DNA from: Paralichthys olivaceus
Lineage: Eukaryota; Chordata; Actinopteri; Pleuronectiformes; Paralichthyidae
Length of the DNA: 64,000 nucleotides
Assembly (NCBI RefSeq): GCF_024713975.1
Contig: NC_091107.1
Coordinates: 14,497,501-14,561,500, forward strand
Reading direction: 5' to 3'
A program made the translations under genes and the position numbers. The notes beneath the pieces were generated by a model. That model worked only from the letters and a program-made list of their open reading frames with translations, was not told the origin of the DNA and ran no database searches. This document shows, in pieces, positions 1 to 31,169 of this stretch; within the stretch, counting starts at the first letter, position 1; every line of letters begins with the position of its first letter.

Positions 1-15
1 CCAAACTAAATGCCT

Positions 16-95
16 AACCCTAACCCTCAACCTAATCCTAACCCTAACCCTTAACCTAACCTAAACATAATTCTAACCCTAAACCTAAAACCTAA
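16..95. repeat. Degenerate interstitial telomere-like (CCCTAA)n tract
   Basis: The stretch is a run of imperfect CCTAAC/CCCTAA units with insertions and substitutions (CCTAATCC, CCTTAACC, CCTAAACC). The C-rich strand of the vertebrate telomere repeat is CCCTAA, so this reads as an eroded interstitial telomeric block or a telomere-like minisatellite. It lies downstream of the last visible cnksr2 exon, hence inside the following intron of that gene. Confidence 0.6.
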
Positions 96-204
96 TCTAT
101 ACAGGGGGGTCACAAAGTGAGGAACAGCCAAAATGTCCTCACTCTGTAGGTTAAAGGCTCACAAAGATAGCTGTACAAACACACACACACCTTTTTTTCT
201 TTGG

Positions 205-445
205 GAGGACTGTGCCCTATCGCCCTCTATTGGCCAGTCACCCCTGATTACAAGTCACATTCACTAACTCACACACACATTCATGCAGCACTAGAAAGTG
301 CTTTTGTACCACACACTATTCATACACTGTCAGCACAGCCGTCAGGGGCCATGTGGGGTTCAGCATCCTGCCTAAGGACACTTCTGAATGCAGACTGGAG
401 GTGCCGGGGATCGGACCACCGACCCTCCGCTTTATCTTCTGCCCC
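205..445. repeat. Dispersed teleost repeat fragment (non-coding)
   Basis: The segment contains the block TGGGGTTCAGCATCCTGCC, then AAGGACACTTCTGAATG, then GGGGATCGGACCACCGACC. From memory this block occurs in very many fish intergenic and intronic regions. The open frame over it is not a gene. The repeat class is not assigned here; a repeat library search would name it. Confidence 0.5.
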
Positions 446-967
446 CAATAAAATGTTAACAGCTATTTTCCAACAGGTTTACGGTTAAGAATATACTGAA
501 CTAGCTATGTGGGATTTTAAAGAGCTTTCTTTGGGGTTACACTTATGGAAATTTATTGTTAGACATATTTTTCCTTAAAAAACGTAGAGTTATTTATCGT
601 TCTACTCGCATCGAATTATCCTAACTTTCTACAGACTTTATATTAGGTGGCCAGGCAGAGAAAGACAGCAGATAATCTGAAATCTCTCACCCTGACATGC
701 ACTTCCCCATGGAGAAAATACAGAGGATCTGAGGAGTTCATATGTATGTCTGAAACGACTTTTCATATTTGATCGCATATAATATCTGCCTCAATTTGCA
801 CAAGATTACCTCAGCACTGATTCTACATTAGTAAGATTGTATCTTCATGTCCATCATGAAGTCTCAGCCTTTGGCTTTGTGAATCATTATCAAGACTTCT
901 GCATCTAGTTCTGTTTAATTTTGAGGCTTAATGGAAAACATCTAAATGTAGGTTTAAAAAATACTCA

Positions 968-21227
<20,260 letters not shown>

Positions 21228-21720
21228 GGGTAGAAGTTTGGATTGACAAAAGAAAGAAGAACACACCCAACAATCCCCGCACCCCCTCCTCCGATCTCAG
21301 GAAAAAATCTAAAAATATCAGAATTCAGCACATGGATTCTGCTCAGCTGGTGGGTGTTTACAAACAAAAAGGGGGTAGGTCCATCAGGTCCGAAATAAAA
21401 TGTCGCTTTAAGGAGCAGGAGCGCAGCCCGGCGGACTCGTGCACATTCCTGTGCGCTTGCTTTGCTCACAGAGACCTCCTGCACTTGTCATTCACGTCAG
21501 GCTCAGTGGCGGTGATGATGGTGGGTCGCTGCTGCCTGAGCCCCCTTCCAAAACACATCCCTGTACCATCCAGAGGAGAGGAGAGAAGAGGAGAGGAGAG
21601 GAGCAGCGCACAGGCTGACGGTCATCCTGCTGTCTGGAGAGGCTGGCTGCGCTCTGAGCATCCTCCCTCCCTCCATCACACACACACACAGAGTCATAGC
21701 CCTCAGCATGCGAAGTGTGT
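21228..21720 (-). promoter_or_regulatory. cnksr2 5' UTR / promoter region
   Basis: This is the sequence immediately upstream of the cnksr2 start codon. It is richer in G+C than its surroundings and holds a GGAGAGGAGAGAAGAGG purine tract at about 21570-21605. No TATA box is seen at a sensible distance, so a dispersed TSS is likely. Exact transcript start is not determinable. Confidence 0.4.
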
Positions 21721-21974
21721 GTGAGTATGAGGCGCGATTAGTGCCACACATGTGGTGGGGGGGAGTCTGAGGAGGGGTTACACCGGATTTTGGTGACAAG
21801 ATGTGGTGAATGAAAGAGAAAAGCCAGTTGAAGTAGACTGACACTCGTAAATACCAGTCCCCTAAACATGCCAGATTTGTTTTCAGCAAGATCCAAGATT
21901 AAATCTCTGAAAAATCGAAGAGAAATCACCCAAAAAATGCCTTATGTTGCAATGTTTAAGAAAGTAAACAAAAA

Positions 21975-22335
21975 TGGAAGGATCCACACCACAATTGAAT
22001 GGGTTCTTCCCTGACTCATACCACATCCTTCCACCAAATTCTGTGGTGATCCATCCAGCATTTTCTTTGTTATCTTGCTAACAAACAAACGTACAGGGGT
22101 GAAAACATAACTTCCTTGGTGGACCTATGACAACACTCTGCATTACAGTGCAGGCTTGAAGAAGTAGAATGTTATGTCCAATGGTTGTCATGACTGACCA
22201 ATCACAATAGAGTGGGCCAGCTGACCATTCAGAGCAGACTGGGCTTTATCAGACAATGGGGTTAAAGAGGGAGGAGCTAAAACCAGTGATTCAGACAGAG
22301 GCTGAAAAGAAGGTTTTCTGAAAATTAGAGCAAAT
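21975..22335. repeat. Two adjoining dispersed teleost repeat fragments
   Basis: The first part (21975-22135) carries CCACCAAATTCTGTGGTGATCC and GCTAACAAACAAACG with a TTCCTTGGTGG end. The second (22150-22335) carries TGACCAATCACAATAGAGTGGGCC, CAGAGCAGACTGGGCT and GATTCAGACAGAGGCTGAAAAG. Both have the look of high-copy non-coding elements of fish genomes. They are assigned from memory of such sequences, not by alignment. Confidence 0.45.
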
Positions 22336-22339
22336 AGAT

Positions 22340-24240
22340 CCCTTCGAGTATAATTTCAATTATGACCCCAAATGTGAGTATAATATCTCTATAAAATGTT
22401 GGTGGTTTTGACTGAAAAACATACATCTTGCTCCATGGTTCGGCTTGTGAAAGAAGCATCATGCAATAGAAAGCTTCCCTATCTAACTGCTCAAAGCAAT
22501 ATCCACTGGCCAAACTGGCCTTGTGTAACTTTTTTCCTTGTGCAAAAAAAATTCAAGTTGTCTGTAATAGTGGACATGCTTCAATGAACATCTTGAAGTA
22601 CCATGGGCCCACAAAACATCCTGCAGTGGCAGCCATCATTCCTAGCCTATATCTCCACCGCCCCCTCCACGAGGAGCCCCAAGCAAACAAAAGGAACCCT
22701 TGAGCCACAATGAGGACATGATCCATCACTAGATTGGACGCTGTGAGAGCACGGAGATGGAGGCACTGCAGCCATGGAGTGGGCCCCACATCTAGGCAGT
22801 CACTGGTGGAATATTCTGATTTTTAAAGGCACAAGGTTCAACTTTCCAAATGCACAGTGGGCAGCACTAATGATGAAACAACAGTTTCCCTCTACAGCAA
22901 TGTAAAAACAACATGCACAATTAATAAATGCATTCATCCCAACTTCTCCTCCTCCTCTGCCTCTCCTCCCGATCCCTCGGGCACTAATCACCCCTCATAC
23001 ACCCACTGTTTCCTGCTGCCGCCTTTGTCACTGCTCAGCCTCCATCACACAAAGCGCAGTGTGGTGGAAACTCGTTGGTGTCTCGGTCGCAAAGAGACGA
23101 GGATGCAGCTGAGTCTGTTACAGCTTCATAATGTAAACATCAGCTGCCTGATCACTTATTACATGCCCGCCATTAAACTGGATGTCAAATCATATAGATC
23201 GGTAGTTACATAGTTTTTTCAGTTCCAACAACTCATCCATTCTTTCAGTGGAATAACTTAACAATTCAGTTCAGCTCATATCAAGTCCATAGGCTTCACT
23301 GACGAATAAAGAGCAGGACAAGCAGGATTTTACTGGTATGAAGGGTTGCCCAGTAAACCAGCAGCTGTATGGGGCCAATGCAGCAGAAAGCTCATCAGTG
23401 ATAGTTCTGACATCAGGATAATCAATAATCATGAATTAATACTGATTCATACAATGTGAAGCTGGATAATATGGTTTCTCTTAAAAATGGAGTTAATACA
23501 AGAATGATATATGAGCAAATGCACTGCTCTTGTAGCAGCTGGAGACTTTTTTTAACTGGTATGAATCATATTTTGCAGTAGAAGGATATTGCAGTGCAGC
23601 TCTGGCCCTGCACACAAACACTCACAGTAGTTGTAGTTACATTTGACATAAATCTCGTCTGACTGCAGCGCCACAATATAGATGAAGGTGGATAGATTTC
23701 CCTGGCTAATGGATGCAATAATTCATTTATTTTAAAAATGAAACACTGAACTGTTCTAATGATAGTCAGAACTCATTATTAATGGTAAACAGTTCAAATT
23801 AAATCTTTATTTATTGCCATAACCTCCAGCAAAATACTTTTATAGTGAAAAGAATCATTAGCTACTGTGCTTCTCCTCTATATTTTTCAGAAGACAGTGT
23901 TGTATGTTTACTCTGCCACATTCAGACTCACAGACTATATAATATTTTATGAAGAAAATATATTTGATCAGCTCATGAAATATGATTGCATGTTATAGAT
24001 TTAACTACCCAACAGTATTTCAACACTACATTTAAATTCTGCACATGATAGACAAAAAGTATAAAAATATAAATAGATCAATAAATAAATGCAGAAATGA
24101 ATAATTACTTGCCATAGAGCACAGGCTGCATGTATGGTACTTAAAGTTTCATTTATGTAAAAGATAGATATTCTGAAAAGTACACAATAAAATATTATTG
24201 TATATAAAATAAAGAGTATTCATTCCCCCACTGATCAGTC
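22340..24240. other. Intergenic, nothing recognised
   Basis: This lies between the divergent cnksr2 and NLR genes. It is AT-rich. Short open frames occur but have no homology I recognise and no exon structure. Confidence 0.5.
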
Positions 24241-24293
24241 CCCCTCCTCTGGAGGAGCTCTCATGTTTGAGTGCATGTTATTCATTTTGCGAA

Positions 24294-24307
24294 CCACTAG
24301 GGGGCAG
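24294..24307 (+). promoter_or_regulatory. CTCF-type binding motif
   Basis: CCACTAGGGGGCAG fits the vertebrate CTCF core (CCASYAGRKGGCRS-like) at essentially every position. It sits about 100 bp before the first exon donor of the NLR gene and between two divergent genes, a usual place for an insulator. Confidence 0.6.
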
Positions 24308-24334
24308 AGCCTGTTTTGGGCCGTTTTACTATAA

Positions 24335-24408
24335 GAAGAAGCAGAAGAAGAAGACGAGGCAGAAGAAGATCAACAAGATCAGCAACAACCAGAAACAGAT
24401 CATTTAAG
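24335..24408 (+). other. Probable non-coding first exon of the NLR gene
   Basis: A purine-rich AGAAGAAG stretch ends in TTTAAG|GTCAGT, a good donor at 24409. The next acceptor (TTCTTCTACAG) at 25284 opens the exon holding the start codon. The 5' limit is a guess; a weak TATA-like TTACTATAAG lies at its 5' edge. Confidence 0.45.
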
Positions 24409-25353
24409 GTCAGTCGCTTTCTGCTGAATTTAATTAACAAGTATTAACAAGTAATAATAACATGTCGAGACGTGTCACTGACATGTGTGACCGCTGACAG
24501 TGTTCGGTCCCAGACGGCGAGGCGGAAGTTTAAAGTTCAAATAAGGAAACTGTCAGATACGGTCGTGTTATAAGATGGTTTCCGTCAGTCAGGGAGCTTC
24601 AGCCTGTGACATGAAGTTTAACACAAGAGACGTGTTGATGGTGGGCAGGCTGCTCACTGGTTTTCTTACATCAGGTCAATCATTTTGGAGCTATACGACC
24701 TGTTTATAAGAGGCCTGTGAGTAAGGTTATAACACTGGCTTAATAAGGGACTACATTTTTTTATCAGAGAAGAAAAACAGTATGATAGAACAAAATGAGT
24801 TTTACTGTTCCTCTTCCCAAACATGTGGATAACATGTTTAACATGAGTAAAACTTTACTGTAACTCTGTATGAAGCAAAACATTAGTTTATCTTCCTGTT
24901 CTTTATCAGCCATTTCCGTGTGAGACGCTAAACTCTTGTTATTCCTCTCGGTTGTAAGTTCAAGAGATCACTCTGTACGATCAGAAGCTGAGCAAAGTGA
25001 GCTGCACCATGCACCAGCAGAAACAAACTGTATAGAACAATCACTTAGGGAAATGTTGTTTGCAATCACAGGATTTTGTGTCGGAAGTTGAGCAATCATA
25101 ACACGCATACATACATAATGTTATCCATTTCCAAGTTTAAAGTAAATGGATTTTAAAGTAAATAGACTGAATACACTGAATCCCGTAAATCTGGTTTGGT
25201 ATAAATTTGTTCACACCGATGTGTCCTGATATAGAATTTCAGAAGAGATATACTGATGGGTCCTTCATGTTGGTTCTTCTACAGGTACAGACAGGTTACA
25301 GTCCAGAGACTGTCCCTGGAAAACAAAAAGTGATCCCCGCTCACTTGGTCGTA

Positions 25354-25371
25354 ATGTTAGCCTTTGGCTGA
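25354..25371 (+). promoter_or_regulatory. Upstream ORF of five codons
   Basis: ATG TTA GCC TTT GGC TGA lies inside the exon that carries the NLR start and ends 16 nt before the presumed initiation codon at 25388. Such a short uORF could damp translation of the NLR. Confidence 0.45.
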
Positions 25372-25387
25372 CCTGCTCAGTGACATA

Positions 25388-28208
25388 ATGGATGACAACG
25401 AACTGGGTGCTGTGGCCATGGAATCAGATAGCTCTTCCCTTGGGGATGCAGTGTCTGGTAGAGGACAACAGATTGTGTCAAATGAAGAGGAAGATCTCTA
25501 CTACATCCCAGAGAGAAGACCATCTCTGGACCTGGGACAATGGTCAACAAGTGCAATGGATACCAGCCGCTGGTAATGAAGTACAAATAGAAAAATAACA
25601 ACTAGGCTCTGTGTATGTGTGTCTTGCACACCTTTTGCTGCAGGCCAACAAGCAATAAAACAATTGCCATACATTTTTTCAGGCATTATGTGGACCGGGC
25701 CCGATCTCCAGTTCTAAGCTATACGTCACAGGCAACTGAGGAAAGCTCAATAGAAATGGATGATGAATCATCCACAAGGTACAAACAGAACAAAGTATTC
25801 AGTCCATACATTCATCACATTAAGCAGCTGTGCCTAACAATATACTGTAGCTTATACTGTATCCATGGAGAATTTCTTATGACATCATTTAATTTTAACA
25901 AAAGCCCTCTTGTCTGTCTGATTTTAGGATTCAGCTGGAAAGATCAGATTCGTTCTCTAGCTGCTACTCCTTCAACAGTGACGATATTGAACAGATAATC
26001 AAGTACGAAATACAACCATGGCAAGACACTCAAATGTCTGTGTGTGTGTGATTACAGTCAATTTGTTGACTGACACTAAAAACATGTTTAAATCTCTCCC
26101 CTGACACCAGAGCTGAAATCAAAGATGATATTGTCTCAGAACCTTTTGTCACACCTGAGGCAATCCAAACCCAGAGTGAGATCAGGCACCCTTCTCTGAC
26201 GGTGGAATTCACTTTCAAGGTCAGTTTGTCCCCCCTATTGTTTGTAATCGATTGCGTACAAAACACCCTTCAGTTGATGACAACGCTGAATTTCATCTTT
26301 CTTTTGGAATCAGGCCATCTGTGGTACCCTTAGGAAGTTGTCAGAGGTAGCTGTCAAGACATTCAAGACGATGCTGTGGAAGCATTACCCACAGTCGTTC
26401 AACACTCCTCCCCAAGACATGGACATACTGGACCTTGTGGACTGGCTGCTCGAGAGTTACAGCCTGGAAGTGTCTTTGCAGATAACCAAAATCATTCTTG
26501 GGGAGATGGGGCAAAAAAAGATGGTTGATGATCTCCAGACTTTGTGTCTCCGAAGTAAGTTCACTCCTACAATGTCTTCATTTCTTATTACTGTTCAATT
26601 AATCGTTATATAATACACATTTTCCTTTTTTCAGATGAAGTACGACATGATTTATGTGAGACTCTGAAGAGGATATATGGTGAAGTATGTGAAGATATGG
26701 CCTTGCCGGAAGAGAAGATTCCCTTTGACGACGTCTTTACTGACCTCTACATAACCTCCACATGTGATAACGGCCCAAATATTGAACATGAGGTCATGAC
26801 CATAAAAAAACTGGACAGCAACCGGGAAGCAGGGATGCGTCTTTCTACCAAGGATATTTTAACCTCTGAAAGGCTGAAGGACTCCAACACAAAGTTGCAG
26901 TTGATGACTGGAGTGGCAGGGTCGGGGAAATCAATGGCGGTCAGAAGGTTAGTCCTGGATTGGATTGAAGGGCGTTCCCACCAAGACGTGTCTTTTTTGT
27001 TTCCTCTGCTGTTCAGAGAACTCAAACAGTTTGAGGATTCCACAGCCTCCTTTTTGGAAATAATACAAAAACTCTACCCAGAATCTAAAAAGCTGAGAGA
27101 TGAGGATTATAGATGCGAGGACTGCAAAATAATGTTTGTCTTTGACGGCCTTGACGAGTACAATGGGACGCTCGACTTTGAAAACACTATGCTTCTCAGC
27201 GACCACACAGAACCCACCACCCTGAACGTCATTGTGGTCAACCTCCTCAGAGGGAGGCTGCTCTACCGCGGCCTCTTCCTGGTCACCTCTCGGCCACAGG
27301 TGAAACCCTGCATCCCCTGGGACACGCACTATGATGAGATCGAAGTTCGTGGATTCTGTGACCATGAAAAGGAGGATTACTTTAAGAAGAGATTTAAAGA
27401 CCCGGATCAAGCAGCCCGAGTTATTGCATATGTCAACTCTTTCAGAACCCTCTGTATCATGTGCCACCTGCCCTTGTTCTGCTCACTGGTTGCTGATGAG
27501 TGCTCTCGCATTTTTAGAGAACAGGGGACGGGGGCAGAGCTGCCCAGGAGCATCACGTCCCTGTACACAAAGCTAGTGCGAGTGCTCACACGCCAGCATC
27601 GCATATTAAGAGCTCCAGATTTGAGCCTGGATGAAGAGAGAGACTTCCTTATGAAACTTGGAGAGTTGGCCTTCAACATGTTAGAAGAAGGCCAGTTCAA
27701 AATCACCAGTTCCGACTGGAAAAAAACTGGAATCGACAACAAGGAGGCGGTGATTAACAGTGGCCTGTGCACACAATATGTCACAAAGCCATACATCTTG
27801 TTTCATGAGAATGTCTTGAGCTTTATCCACCCCACCGTGCAGGAGTACCTGGCGGCCCTGTATGTGTTTCTCTCCTTTAGAAACCAGGGAAGGAACGTTT
27901 TTGAGCAACAACCGAGAGGCATGCTCAAGATGTTCAAGGGACAGAAAGTCATGGAGCTGTACAAGAGCGCTGTGGACAGAAGCGTGCTCTGCGAAGACGG
28001 CAAACTGGACATTTTCCTACGTTTCCTTTTCGGGATGGTGCACGAAACCAACGTGGAGCTCCTACAGCCACTCTACACGTCCTCTGTAAAGTGGCCAACA
28101 GTGATTGAAGATGCTGCCACCCTCATCAGGAAGAGGATCAGAGGAAATCATCATCCTGGCAGAAATGACAATTTGCAGCACTGCTTGGAGGAGCTGGGTG
28201 TATGTTAG
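25388..28208 (+). CDS. LRR-less NLR: pyrin-like domain - FISNA - NACHT protein
   Basis: Exons 25388-25572, 25683-25778, 25928-26002, 26111-26219, 26314-26554, 26635-28208 join in phase to 759 aa. Residues 1-155, from four short exons, are serine/acidic and of unknown fold, with a RARSPVLSY segment like the short N-terminal repeats of fish NLRs. Residues about 156-235 resemble a pyrin domain (LRKLSEVAVKTFK, ILDLVDWLLESYS, LQITKIILGEMGQKK). FISNA follows (FTDLYITSTCDNGPNIEHEV), then NACHT with Walker A GVAGSGKS at 328-335 and Walker B FVFDGLDEY at 403-411, and a winged-helix region with FIHPTVQEYLAALYVF. The frame stops at 28206 and no leucine-rich repeat is found downstream. NLRs sense danger signals and nucleate inflammasomes. 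Layout recalls mammalian NLRP10, which also lacks LRRs, but orthology is not claimed. The start is the first ATG in frame; a TTG-begun extension is ignored. Confidence 0.88.
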
Positions 28209-29925
28209 CATCAGAGGCAGTATCCTAATAATCACTGCACAAAATCAGCACACAAAATATGTTGCAACTTACTCAACAGATTCCCGTTGGAAAAAAACTG
28301 AGGAGGAAGAATGTTTCTCTTCAACCAACATATGCACTAATGGAGTTAAAAGATTTAAGAGCCAAATGTACAACAACTATTCATCAGTGTTGTAAATACA
28401 AGTAGACGTTCGAGCCTTTCCATGGACACATGCATCTGTTTACAAGCTGATGGATAAGGAACCAGCAACCTCAGAACCATGACAACTGACAAAGTAGAGT
28501 AATGTAACTTGAAAGTATAGGAGCAGAGAAGCATACTCTGCATGAGTGTTGTATAAAGGCTACTATATACATTATATTTGTCCTGCCTGAGTTTCATCAT
28601 CATACATTTTTACATTTAAACAACATGAAGTTATCTAACTTGGTGTTTCATTGTAGAGCTGTGTGCAGCGCTCTTTGTTCCACTGTTACTCACTCTCTTT
28701 TTCTCTCACACTATCATTGACCATCACCTGCATCGGAACAAATCCAGCAAGAGACGCAGTTCTTCATATTATGTTTGTGTGCCATGGAAATTATATTAAA
28801 ACGTTTTTTGAAAGTGAAAAAAAACTTTGTGGTGCTTTAAGTTCCATAGTTACACTGATATACTGAAGATGTGGAAACAGAATATTTTAAGGGAATGGTA
28901 TTTAATGTGTTTAAATATAGGAAGGATTCACAGAAAGTTGTGAAGGAGCCTTACTTTTTGTAAGTTTATAATATACATCATTAATTATTACCAGACTGTT
29001 TTACAAGATATGACTCTATAATTTCTTGTTTTTAGGCGGACATGACATCTTTCATTTACATTGTGTTCCATCTTCATTTAATCCAACCTAGTAACATCTG
29101 TACTTAAGCTTACACCTCAGCAGGAAGTTACCTTTATATAGATACCAAGATCATTCATTAGACACTGTTTATGTTTAGTATATAATTTACAAGCAGGGGG
29201 TGTCTGGGAATACACCAGATTTTAAATTACTGCACTATTAGGGTATTATAGGAATATAGAATATATAACTATTAGCTGTGTGGCGAATGTGTGAAAACGG
29301 AATCTGCTTATCAGTTACTGCAGTCGACACATTAAAGAGCTGCAGTTCTGTCATTGCATACATTACACAACTAAAACTTACTTTACTCTAAACCGTGTAT
29401 CTCACATCCCTACCACACTGTTCAGTCTACTTGCACAGAGACTGGTAGAGTTGTGGTAGAGAGAGTGACACCTGTTCAGACAGACACAACATGTCTGTCA
29501 CAAATAAATGGTACAGGTAATAATAAATCTATAGGAAAACAACCTCAGGGTGGATTTAGCACTGAACAATAGTTTGTGAGTGAAAGGACAGCATGTATTT
29601 TCAAATGCTTCAATGGTATACATATTAAAGAGGGCTAAATGCAAGCAGACACAGGAATGATTCACAACCATAGCAAATAAAAGTGATAGAATATTCTCTA
29701 TATATTCTGCAGATACATTATAGCACTGCTTTACTACAGCTGTAAAAAAAGTTCATCCAGTTCCACATTTAAATGTTCTGTGTAAAATAAAAATGGTTAT
29801 AAAATACTTCAGTTGCTGTTTGGTCTGTACTGGCTCTCACCAAACTGTGTAACATCTAATATTAAATTCACAGATTAAGTTGTTAATAAATGAAGACAAA
29901 TCCATTAGTGTCACATTACTAACAT
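28209..29925. other. NLR 3' UTR and convergent intergenic space
   Basis: The region between the NLR stop and the il18bp stop on the other strand is AT-rich. I searched it for LRR-type exons and found none. A possible NLR poly(A) signal is listed at 28795. No other gene is seen. Confidence 0.5.
28795..28800 (+). terminator. Candidate poly(A) signal ATTAAA for the NLR gene
   Basis: ATTAAA about 590 nt after the NLR stop, followed by T-rich/GT-rich sequence. Variant hexamer, so only a candidate. Confidence 0.35.
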
Positions 29926-30988
29926 TCAGTGTTTTCCTTTCTTTCGTATCCTTCTTAGCTTTATTTGCTTCTGGGCCATTCCACCAGCACTCATCACCAC
30001 ACAGGTGAAGGTGAATTTGAGGTCCTCTGGTGTGACGTTCTTCAACAGCAATCTCCTCTGGAGGATTGTACCGTCCTCCAACGTTGATCTAAAAACATAC
30101 AATCAGTCATTACAGCTTTACCTGCAGGATTCTTAGAACAATCACTGTGTACACTGCTTTCTTTGAAGCAAGGATACTGTGGCTTGCAGTTTGATATAAA
30201 AGTCATAATACTTACTGTTCTAATTCTACTATTCTGTCACTGCTGGATCTCTCTTCAGGAAAAGAGCCATTGATGAGCCAGTAGATGAGCGTCACTCCAT
30301 CTTTATTATTTGTAAATGCATCACAGTGAAGAATCAGTGGCTCACCTGTGAAGCAGAACACACCCAAATAGTTTCAGTACATACATGTGTTAAATCAATT
30401 TTTAACGATTGAGAAAATAGCTCTTATGGTCAGGATGGAAAGGATGCTTTAAAGTTTTTTACTGCAATTCTGTTTGGAAGAATACCTGTTATTTGATTAA
30501 TTGTTTTTAAATGTATCCATGTTTTCCTGTTCTTTTGGCCAGGTCATGTAAAAGAGATTTTAATCTCAATGAGACTTTTACCTTTTTAAATTAAGATTAT
30601 ATCAATATATATATATATACAGAAACCCTGATATTAAACAAATCCTTAATGACAAAGCAAATGACAAAAAATACAATCAAAAGTACAACTACAAAGTGCA
30701 CTACCTGGATTAGCTTTGATTTGGACTCGCTCTGCCCCAATAATGTGTGGAGATCCATCCTCAGACACTGAAGAACAAACTGATGTTAGCAAAAACACTG
30801 AATACAGTTATACAACTGTGTCACCCACGAAACAAACTGTACCTTGAAATCCATCTGCAAGCAGCACACACAGGGATCCCAAGGCTGCAACAGGGAAACA
30901 ATGCATTAACAGTGTCGCTATAAAGATAGTGAAAATGAAAGGGTTGGTGTTATTTAATCTTACCTTTTACTACAGAGGACAGTTTCAT
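29926..30988 (-). CDS. il18bp: Interleukin-18-binding protein
   Basis: Exons 30964-30988, 30843-30884, 30705-30767, 30216-30345, 29926-30088 join in phase to a 140-aa secreted protein. A hydrophobic signal peptide (MKLSSVVKALGSLCVLLADG) is followed by one Ig domain. The B-strand Cys is in LILHCDAF, the C-strand motif is LIYWLINGSFPEE, and the F-strand Cys is in LKFTFTCVVMSAGG. Human IL18BP has the very similar ILYWLGNGSF and a FSCVL F-strand; this motif and the neighbour rnf121 (IL18BP and RNF121 adjoin on human 11q13) identify the gene. It acts as a soluble decoy that neutralises IL-18. Possible N-glycosylation at NGS and NVT. Shorter than the human protein (194 aa), with a basic tail (RRIRKKGKH) instead of the proline-rich human one. 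An IL-1R2-like decoy fragment is the main alternative. Confidence 0.82.
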
Positions 30989-31036
30989 ATTGATGATACT
31001 GGTGAGGTGTTTGCTCACTGCCGTTAAGAACTACTC

Positions 31037-31045
31037 TATATATAT
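31037..31045 (-). promoter_or_regulatory. TATA box of il18bp
   Basis: TATATATAG on the minus strand, about 50 bp upstream of the il18bp ATG. A start site near 31010 would give a 5' UTR of about 20-25 nt. Confidence 0.6.
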
Positions 31046-31111
31046 CCACACAGTGATATAATTAACTTCCTCTCCGCCCACTCAGTGTATGTACATTTAC
31101 ACTCAGTGTGT

Positions 31112-31121
31112 GGGGATTTCC
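31112..31121. promoter_or_regulatory. NF-kappa-B-type site in il18bp promoter
   Basis: GGGGATTTCC fits the GGGRNNYYCC kappa-B consensus and lies about 70 bp upstream of the il18bp TATA box. Confidence 0.5.
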
Positions 31122-31169
31122 TACGAGTGACCCACTATTGTTCCTGGATGGATGACACACACTTCAAGG

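Noticed and set aside
26949-27467. 172-aa minus-strand frame over the NACHT exon
   Set aside because: Shadow of the NLR exon; the sense strand has Walker motifs and correct splice phases.
28209-29925. Possible LRR exons continuing the NLR gene
   Set aside because: I looked for the usual LRR wording and for exons of about 170 nt and saw none; a weak donor-like GG|GTGTAT just before the stop has no plausible partner acceptor with LRR coding.
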